Shown here piece after piece: positions 56,844 through 64,000 of a stretch of 64,000 bases of DNA. The stretch covers positions 1 through 64,000 of the forward strand of contig NZ_MPPI01000010.1 of NCBI RefSeq assembly GCF_001895925.1, read 5' to 3'. Source of the stretch: Phormidesmis priestleyi ULC007 (GTDB lineage: Bacteria; Cyanobacteriota; Cyanobacteriia; Leptolyngbyales; Leptolyngbyaceae). The position numbers were made by a program, and so were the translations under genes. Numbering within the stretch: position 1 is the first letter of the stretch; each line of letters begins with the position of its first letter. The notes beneath the pieces were generated by a model that worked only from the letters and a program-made list of their open reading frames with translations, had not been told where the DNA came from and searched no databases.

Positions 56844-57902
56844 TTAAGCTTCAACTAATTGGGCTTCGGCTTCTTCGGTTTCTTGCCAACCAGAATGGGT
56901 CAAACGCTCGATCGCCCGATCAATAATCTCTAATCCCTGACCCACATTTTCAATTAGACTGAGTTTTCCGCGCAGATCTGCGGCACCATCAAACCCTTTT
57001 GCATACCACGTCATGTGTTTGCGGGCTTGTCTGACTCCGCGATCGCCTTTGTATTCCCACAGCATTTGTAGATGTTCACGGGCGCATTCCAAACGCTCGA
57101 TCGGAGTGGGTTTTAGTTTCTCGATTCCTGTCTTCAAAAAGTGATCAACTTCGCCTACTAAGAATGGATAGCCCAGCGTTCCGCGAGAACACATCACACC
57201 ATCGGCTCCGGTTTGCTCCAGGCATTTAACGGCTGCCTCGACTGAGAACATATCGCCATTGGCAATCACCGGAATCGAGAGAATTTCTTTCACGCGCCCA
57301 ATCCATTCCCATTTGGCGGCTCCGTTATAGCCTTGCGATCGCGTCCGTCCGTGAACAGTGATCATTTGTGCCCCCGCATCTTGCATCCGCTTGGCAAAAT
57401 CGAGGATGTTAATTTCTTGGTCTGTCCAGCCGATGCGAGTTTTAACCGTCACCGGAACGTTTACCGCTTTGACTACGGCGCGCACGATCGCTTCTGCCGT
57501 TTCGGGGTCTCGCAGCAGAGAAGAGCCGCCTCCGTTTTTGGTGATCTTGTTCACCGGACAGCCCATATTGATATCGACCGTATCAGCTCCTTCTGCGACT
57601 GCCATTTGTGCGGCTTCTGCCAAAAAGTCGGGGCGACAGTCAAAAAGCTGAATGCTAATCGGACGCTCGTTGGGGTCTACCTCCATGATGATCGGCAGTT
57701 CTTTCACGTAGTGCAACCCTGTAGCGTTGACCATCTCGGTATACATCATTGAATCGGGCGCATAGCGACGCACCAGGCGACGAAACACGAGATCTGTTAC
57801 GCCAGAAAGGGGCGACTGCAAGACGCGGCTTTTGACCTCTAAGTGACCAATCTTGAGAGGTGCAGATAGTCTAGCTTTTAGGGTCGGAGACAGAGAAACC
57901 AT
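56844..57902 (-). CDS. dusB: tRNA-dihydrouridine synthase (DusB type)
   Basis: 352 residues, FMN barrel with catalytic Cys in DINMGCPVNKI near 107, then GGGSSLLRDP, and VIANGDMFSVEAA near 232. It reduces uridine in tRNA D loops. Convergent with the histidine kinase gene, ends 11 bases apart. Confidence 0.92.
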   Translation of the reverse strand: MVSLSPTLKARLSAPLKIGHLEVKSRVLQSPLSGVTDLVFRRLVRRYAPDSMMYTEMVNATGLHYVKELPIIMEVDPNERPISIQLFDCRPDFLAEAAQMAVAEGADTVDINMGCPVNKITKNGGGSSLLRDPETAEAIVRAVVKAVNVPVTVKTRIGWTDQEINILDFAKRMQDAGAQMITVHGRTRSQGYNGAAKWEWIGRVKEILSIPVIANGDMFSVEAAVKCLEQTGADGVMCSRGTLGYPFLVGEVDHFLKTGIEKLKPTPIERLECAREHLQMLWEYKGDRGVRQARKHMTWYAKGFDGAADLRGKLSLIENVGQGLEIIDRAIERLTHSGWQETEEAEAQLVEA

Positions 57903-57950
57903 AATTCACGAAAGTAGCGATCGATCTCCAGGATAAAGGATTTGTGCGAA

Positions 57951-58508
57951 TCACTTCCTTGCTTGAGGATAAAGCCATCGATAAAAGACGCGAGTTAATC
58001 GAGGCATGACGAAGTAGGTGAGTAACACTACCGAAAGGCTGATCAGTACCAATGATTGCAACCAGATCGGTAAACTGACGAGAAAGCCTGAGAAAAAATA
58101 CCCCACGATCAGAGAGACGAGGTAGACAGCGATCGAGGTCAAAATCGCCATCTTATAGCGGGCCGGAGGTGCTTGAGTGGGTCTTCCTGGCAGGGTAAAC
58201 CAGGCTTCTAACCCTTGTAAAACCTGCACTTTTTCAGATCCTTGAATCAGAGGTTTTGCTCGATCGAGCCAATATTTGCGAACGTCGGATTCGATCCAGG
58301 TTTTGAGGTTTTGATAGTGGTCAAATCTTAGAATGATCACATATTCAGGATAAGTGTGATCATGCGGTCGAATAATGTTGACTCCTGCGTGCCCTTCAAA
58401 TTGATGAGCGGCGACTGTAATATCTTTTTGCCATTGTTCGTAAGCCTCCTCGTATCCAGGTTTCACGACTTGAGAAATGATGGCGGTGACAGGCAAATTC
58501 TCGTCCAT
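57951..58508 (-). CDS. antibiotic-biosynthesis-monooxygenase-like domain protein with two membrane helices
   Basis: 185 residues: an ABM ferredoxin-like fold (about 1-105, EQWQKDITVAAHQFEGHAGV), then two membrane helices (about 121-170). The same fusion occurs in other cyanobacteria; function unknown. ATG at 58508 (MDENLPVT) chosen. Confidence 0.8.
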   Translation of the reverse strand: MDENLPVTAIISQVVKPGYEEAYEQWQKDITVAAHQFEGHAGVNIIRPHDHTYPEYVIILRFDHYQNLKTWIESDVRKYWLDRAKPLIQGSEKVQVLQGLEAWFTLPGRPTQAPPARYKMAILTSIAVYLVSLIVGYFFSGFLVSLPIWLQSLVLISLSVVLLTYFVMPRLTRVFYRWLYPQARK

Positions 58509-58520
58509 AACGCAGAGCAT

Positions 58521-59019
58521 CTCACGGCTTAACGCGGGCGATCGCTAAAACTTTATCCATAATTCATATTCTCATAGAATAGTCGCGGACTTGAGCGATT
58601 CAACATTTTGGCTCTACCCGATGCTGTTCCCAACTAGTGGCTGCACCCTCCGACTACAGTGCATCTGCCCGATGAATCGACTCGATCAGTTCCTCAACCT
58701 CTTCATCATTAGCCCAACGTGGTAAGCCCCGCGATCTACCTGTACTCAGGTGATCGTCGGGATATAAGACGGCGCGACGGAGGTACGGAGTCCAGCATTT
58801 TCTGGTAAACGTAGCGCGGAAGCCTGATATAGTACAGATGGTCGTTGACCCGCCTAGACTCTCGAACAGACAGGACACGTAGCAGTAATATGCTTGCCAC
58901 GGAAAGAAAGTAGCTGGGGAAGGAACAGATCTGGCTGGTGGGCTATTGCCATAAATCCATGATGTGTTGTGCAAAAAGTTATCAACCTTGGGACACAGGG
59001 TTGCCGCCTGGGTAACGTG
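58521..59019. other. gene-free region upstream of an IS605 remnant
   Basis: No protein recognised. A minus-strand frame ending at 58654 finishes with a plausible acidic helix (NDEEVEELIESIHRADAL), which may be the tail of a lost gene. The rest of that frame is composed of mobile-element sequence. Confidence 0.4.
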
Positions 59020-59213
59020 AGCGCACAGCCCTGAAGGAGGGTTTCCCTCCGTAGGGGACTGTGAAAGAAGCGTTGCGAGAGTCAGTGGAGTGCTTTGCAT
59101 TTCAAAACCTCTGGAGTCAATGTCAGACCAAAGCTAGACATCTAGTAGAGGCAGTTGCCGACGAAACAGGAAGCCCGTGCTGTATGCGTAGCATCAGCGT
59201 CGGGTATGTCACC
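59020..59213 (+). mobile_element. IS200/IS605 omega-RNA and right-end remnant, copy B
   Basis: Begins with CACAG...GGAGGGTTTCCCTCC...CTGTG, followed by AAAGAAGC (compare 24581). It ends with a right-end hairpin GCTGTATGC/GCATCAGC inside CCCG/CGGG and the terminal GGGTATGTCAC. No tnpB remains. It abuts the next gene, 24 bases before its ATG. Confidence 0.6.
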
Positions 59214-59236
59214 TTCTTGTGGTGGGTATTCGTTCG

Positions 59237-61045
59237 ATGCAAATTCTCAAGACTGATGTGCTCGTGGTGGGTGGCGGCACTGGAGGAACGGCGGCGGCAC
59301 TTCAGGCAGCTCGACGCGGAGCCAATACGATTTTAGTCAGTGAGTTTTCTGGCTTAGGCGGAATGCTCACTAGCGCTGGAGTGACCGCCCCAGATGGCAA
59401 CGAGTTAGCTGCCTTTCAAACTGGGATTTGGGGCGCATTCTTACAAGCGTTGCAGCAGCGTCAGCCAGAGGGGTTAGACAACGCCTGGGTGAGTTTTTTC
59501 ACTTACGATCCGCGCGTCGGGGCAGATATTTTTGCCGATTGGGTTGCCCAACTTCCAAATCTGACTTGGCTTCAAGAGCAAACGCCATTAGAGGTTTTGC
59601 AGGAAGACGATCGCGTCATCGGCGTTCGATTCGCAGAGTTCACGATCTTCGCCAACATTACCCTCGACGGCACTGAGCTTGGCGATTTGCTGGCACTCGG
59701 AGACATTCCGCATCGCTGGGGCTGGGAGTTGCAGTCTGAGTGGGGAGAACCCAGTGCGCCGATCGCTGCCAATACGCTCACCAAAACTTACCCTGTTCAA
59801 GCTCCGACATGGGTTGTTGTGCTTCAAGACTTTGGTGAAACAGGATTGGCTCCAAAAATTCCGGCACCGCCTCGCTACAATCCAGCAAAATTTACCCCAG
59901 CTTGGGCAGATTACGGAGCCGAGAAGTTTTTGAACTATGGACGCTTGCCCGGAAACCGTTTTATGATCAATTGGCCGATCGCAGGTAATGATTATGGAGA
60001 AGGCGTTGAGCGACTGATCGGGTCAGCGGCAGAGCGATCGCAGTTCCTTCAAGAAGCGCTCTGGCACACTCAAGGCTTTGCCCACTTCATCCAAGCCCAG
60101 CTAGGAGGACGTTTTGGTCTAGCAGAGGAAATTTTTCCAGTTTCGATTCAAACTTCTCTGGGAGGCGGTGCCTATGCCCTTCACCCTTATTATCGAGAGA
60201 GCCGAAGACTTAAAGGGTTAGTCACGGTTCGAGAGCAAGATTTATTACCCAACGGACAAGTCGCCCCGCTACCGATCAGAATCACGGCTCAAGGGTGCGA
60301 GACTGCTGAGAATATTTGCCAGTCGATCGCCATCGGCAACTACGCCAACGATCATCACTATCCCAGTGGCGACATTTCGTTAAAGCCTAAATCAATGCGT
60401 TGGGGCGGACGTTGGACAGGCACACCCTTCACGATTCCCTATGGCTCTCTGGTGCCAGAAATCACCGAGGGATTTTTAGTGTGCGAGAAGAATATTTCGG
60501 TGTCTCATCTCGCGAATGGAGCGACTCGCCTCCAACCCCTGGTTTTGGGAATTGGACAAGCCGCAGGAATGGCAGCCGCCTTGTGTATTGAACAAAATTG
60601 TCAGCCGAGAGAGTTGTCGGTACGATCGTTGCAAAATGCCCTTTTAGAGGATGCGATCGCACCTGCCGCCATCATTCCGCTTTTAAATCTGGCTCCCAAT
60701 CATTCTGACTGGCTCTACTGGCAACACTATTATCTAGATGCTCCAGAGGCTTATCCCCATAGCGGGTGTTGCCCCATGCGTACTCCGTTGTTGGACATGC
60801 CTCCTGCCAAATTCAACATCTCTGGCATTTTTTATCGGCACGGTGAGCAAGACTATACGATCGTCCTTGAAACCCCCCACGACCCAAATCAAGTCAAAAA
60901 AACCTGGGCACTCGTAACCCTGACTCCAGAAATTGATCAGCAGCTAAAGCAGTATGAATGCGAAAATAACATCTTTATACTTGGTAAAAAAAATTACAGT
61001 GGAGGGTGGATTTTAGTAGAGTCAATCTTTTCCGTTCTGGCGTAG
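59237..61045 (+). CDS. FAD-dependent oxidoreductase
   Basis: 602 residues. N-terminal VLVVGGGTGGTAAALQAARRG is the FAD-binding motif. The middle and C-terminal parts follow the FAD-dependent-oxidoreductase family (GGMLTSAGVTAPDGNEL near 43, GQAAGMAAALCIE near 438). The substrate is unknown. ATG at 59237 starts the conserved fold; earlier codons lie in IS sequence, so its native promoter may have been displaced. Confidence 0.85.
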   Translation: MQILKTDVLVVGGGTGGTAAALQAARRGANTILVSEFSGLGGMLTSAGVTAPDGNELAAFQTGIWGAFLQALQQRQPEGLDNAWVSFFTYDPRVGADIFADWVAQLPNLTWLQEQTPLEVLQEDDRVIGVRFAEFTIFANITLDGTELGDLLALGDIPHRWGWELQSEWGEPSAPIAANTLTKTYPVQAPTWVVVLQDFGETGLAPKIPAPPRYNPAKFTPAWADYGAEKFLNYGRLPGNRFMINWPIAGNDYGEGVERLIGSAAERSQFLQEALWHTQGFAHFIQAQLGGRFGLAEEIFPVSIQTSLGGGAYALHPYYRESRRLKGLVTVREQDLLPNGQVAPLPIRITAQGCETAENICQSIAIGNYANDHHYPSGDISLKPKSMRWGGRWTGTPFTIPYGSLVPEITEGFLVCEKNISVSHLANGATRLQPLVLGIGQAAGMAAALCIEQNCQPRELSVRSLQNALLEDAIAPAAIIPLLNLAPNHSDWLYWQHYYLDAPEAYPHSGCCPMRTPLLDMPPAKFNISGIFYRHGEQDYTIVLETPHDPNQVKKTWALVTLTPEIDQQLKQYECENNIFILGKKNYSGGWILVESIFSVLA

Positions 61046-61140
61046 ATAGCGATTAAGGCTCCTTTTCTAAAACCTCATACGTAGGATTACTGAACTTAAA
61101 AAATTACATCAGTTCATCCTGATCTACTAATAGACGGTCT

Positions 61141-61158
61141 GTATCTGTGAATAGATAC
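61141..61158. promoter_or_regulatory. inverted repeat upstream of patX
   Basis: GTATCT-GTGAAT-AGATAC, 20 bases before the patX ATG. Possible operator; the factor is unknown. Confidence 0.35.
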
Positions 61159-61177
61159 ATCAGAACAGACCCAACCT

Positions 61178-61393
61178 ATGCATGTTCAAACTTCTGTCAC
61201 TCTAATCAGTTTGCTTCTCGGTTCAATAGCCGCAGGTCTGCACCAAGTCGAGTTTTTGCCTGGGTTGAAGCAGGATTCTCCTATCTCTTTGTTGACTCAC
61301 TCAGAGCCACAAACTCAATATCTTGCCCATCGGGGAAGTGGGCGGATTGAAGGTCGTTTCCATCCTCCGTTCAATACTCAAAACTTAGTTTAA
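61178..61393 (+). CDS. patX: PatX-like RGSGR signalling peptide precursor
   Basis: 71 residues. An N-terminal hydrophobic export signal (TSVTLISLLLGSIAAGL) and the pentapeptide RGSGR at residues 52-56, preceded by His, match PatX, the relative of the heterocyst inhibitor PatS. RGSGR-containing peptides bind HetR and shut it off. The C-terminus after the motif (IEGRFHPPFNTQNLV) is longer than usual. It lies 336 bases before hetR on the same strand, with a terminator between them, so they are neighbours but separate units. Confidence 0.8.
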   Translation: MHVQTSVTLISLLLGSIAAGLHQVEFLPGLKQDSPISLLTHSEPQTQYLAHRGSGRIEGRFHPPFNTQNLV

Positions 61394-61450
61394 TTCACGG
61401 CTCACGCCCGATCGTTTCCTGCTCTCTAAGATTTCTCGATACGACTTGCT

Positions 61451-61490
61451 AAAAATGGAAGCTCCTACATTAGAGATTGCTTCCATTTTT
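61451..61490 (+). terminator. patX terminator
   Basis: AAAAATGGAAGC and GCTTCCATTTTT form a 12-bp stem, then GTTTTC. It separates patX from hetR. Confidence 0.8.
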
Positions 61491-62626
<1,136 letters not shown>

Positions 62627-62632
62627 CTGACT

Positions 62633-64000
62633 TTAGGGCAAGTCAGTGCTGCCCATGAGATAGCGATCGCACTCACGAGCCGCACCGCGCCCCTCGTTAA
62701 ACGCCCAGACGACAAGGCTTTGTCCCCGCCGACAGTCGCCAGCCGCAAACACTCCAGGAATGCTGGTGACGTATTTCTCGTGGTCAGCTTTGACATTGCT
62801 GCGGGCATCTCGATCGACCCCTAGCGCATCTAAAAGAGGTTGCTCAGGCCCCAAAAAGCCCATCGCCAACAGGACAAGTTGCGCGGATAAAACTTTCTCA
62901 GTGCCAGGAATGTGCTGGGCAATAAACTGTCCTTTCTCATTTTTCTCCCACTGCACCTCGACGGTGTGAACCGCTTTGACCTGCCCGTTTTCGTCACCCT
63001 CAAAATGGGTTGCGGTCGTGAGATAGCCGCGTGGATCGTCGCCAAACTTAGCGGCAGCTTCTTCTTGCCCGTAGTCGAGGCGGTAGACTTTGGGCCATTC
63101 AGGCCAGGGATTATCGGGCGAACGTTCTTGCGGAGGCTGAGGCAAAATTTCAAGCTGCACGAGGCTCTTGCATCCGTGACGAAGGGATGTGCCTACGCAG
63201 TCGGTTCCGGTGTCGCCACCGCCAATGATCACCACATCTTTGTCTTGGGCGGAGATGAAGTTGCCGTTGCTGCTCTGATTCAAAACTGCTTTAGTGTTGG
63301 CGGTCAGGAAATCCATTGCGAAGTGGATGCCCTTTAACTCGCGCCCTGCGATCGGTAAATCACGCGGCTTCGTCGCTCCCACACAAAGCACGACAGAATC
63401 AAAGTCTTTGAGCAGCGTTTCGACGGGCAAATCTTTGCCGACTTCGGCGTTGCAGATAAACGTGATGCCCTCGTCTTCAAGGACTTTGATGCGGCGCAAC
63501 ACAACTTCTTCTTTCTCAAGCTTCATGTTGGGGATGCCATACATCAGCAGTCCGCCGGGACGATCGGCGCGTTCATAAACTGTGACCCAGTGCCCCGACT
63601 TGTTGAGTTGTGCAGCCGCAGAAAGTCCGGCAGGCCCAGAGCCGATAATGGCGACTTTTTTGCCCGTGCGTTTGGTGGGCGGTTCGGGCTTGATCCAGCC
63701 TTCGCTCCAGCCTTTATCGACGATCGAGCATTCGATATTCTTAATGGTGACGGGCGGATTGTTGATGCCCAAAACGCAGGAGCCTTCGCAGGGTGCAGGA
63801 CAGACGCGACCCGTAAACTCAGGAAAATTATTGGTTTTGTGGAGCCGATCGAGCGCTTCGTGCCACAGTCCGCGATAGACCAGATCGTTGAATTCGGGAA
63901 TCAGATTATTGACGGGGCAGCCGCTTGCCATGCCGCTAATCAACGTGCCGCTATGACAAAACGGGATGCCACAATCCATGCAGCGTGCGCCTTGAGTGCG
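62633..64000 (-). CDS. gltD: glutamate synthase small subunit, cut by the right edge
   Basis: At least 455 residues are visible; the N-terminus runs past 64000 (upstream codons read RTQGARC). It has N-terminal Fe-S cysteines ([16 protein letters not shown]), FAD motif [12 protein letters not shown] and NADPH motif [12 protein letters not shown], ending at [15 protein letters not shown]. It supplies electrons from NAD(P)H for glutamate synthase. Convergent with hetR, 6 bases apart. Confidence 0.93.
   Translation of the reverse strand, partial: RTQGARCMDCGIPFCHSGTLISGMASGCPVNNLIPEFNDLVYRGLWHEALDRLHKTNNFPEFTGRVCPAPCEGSCVLGINNPPVTIKNIECSIVDKGWSEGWIKPEPPTKRTGKKVAIIGSGPAGLSAAAQLNKSGHWVTVYERADRPGGLLMYGIPNMKLEKEEVVLRRIKVLEDEGITFICNAEVGKDLPVETLLKDFDSVVLCVGATKPRDLPIAGRELKGIHFAMDFLTANTKAVLNQSSNGNFISAQDKDVVIIGGGDTGTDCVGTSLRHGCKSLVQLEILPQPPQERSPDNPWPEWPKVYRLDYGQEEAAAKFGDDPRGYLTTATHFEGDENGQVKAVHTVEVQWEKNEKGQFIAQHIPGTEKVLSAQLVLLAMGFLGPEQPLLDALGVDRDARSNVKADHEKYVTSIPGVFAAGDCRRGQSLVVWAFNEGRGAARECDRYLMGSTDLP

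Noticed and set aside
58654-59100. 148-codon minus-strand frame
   Set aside because: Its front half lies over the IS605 RNA remnant; only the last 20 residues look protein-like.

Overview
The window comes from a filamentous, non-heterocystous-type cyanobacterium (Leptolyngbya-like; the exact genus cannot be fixed from this sequence). The evidence is the abundant HIP1 octamer GCGATCGC, photosystem I subunit PsaM, a carotenoid-binding OCP N-domain protein, bidirectional Hox hydrogenase, a Mo-dependent-nitrogenase-C family protein, and HetR next to a PatX-like RGSGR protein.

Positions 1-17240 form a dark/anoxic fermentation island. On the minus strand lie usp-hoxE-hoxF-(zinc ribbon)-hoxU-(57-aa membrane protein)-hoxY-hoxH, then hoxW-hypA-(acyl-CoA ligase/GNAT fusion)-hypF-hypC, then a short pyruvate:ferredoxin oxidoreductase. 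On the plus strand are a CFI-box zinc-ribbon protein, a DUF2949-like protein with 6-phosphofructokinase, and a small zinc-ribbon protein. Six transcription starts share one bipartite element: CTCACAAGTTCCTCAAA, exactly 7 bases, then CCTAA. The second half reads as a -10 hexamer (TAnnnT). I read this as one activator-dependent regulon linking glycolysis, pyruvate oxidation, acetyl-CoA conversion and H2 production. A seventh, weaker copy lies at 49.68 kb.

Positions 17.5-30 kb are mixed: a decayed IS200/IS605 end, an FMN-barrel protein, a fragment of a NACHT-type N-terminal domain, an Omp85 protein, a diheme cytochrome c, an intact TnpB element, an unusual cytochrome b, a lipase, NrdR, a STAND-like ATPase and a helical carotenoid protein. 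Positions 30-46 kb are mostly housekeeping: dehydrogenase, aminotransferase, DNA methyltransferase with speA, ndk, terC, psaM, ilvE, purA, rplY, aroC and tRNA-Lys(UUU).

Positions 46.2-48.3 kb are a small AT-rich accessory patch. It holds a decayed VapBC-type toxin-antitoxin pair and a two-gene Pycsar anti-phage system (nucleotide cyclase plus membrane effector). Then come gap1, an amidohydrolase, a phosphorylase-kinase-like glucanohydrolase, a Uma2 nuclease with 21-bp tandem repeats, an orphan histidine kinase, a dihydrouridine synthase, a further IS605 RNA/right-end remnant, an FAD oxidoreductase, patX-hetR, and gltD running off the right edge.

Several families of palindromic repeats are scattered between genes, and one 34-bp palindrome sits in frame inside hypF.
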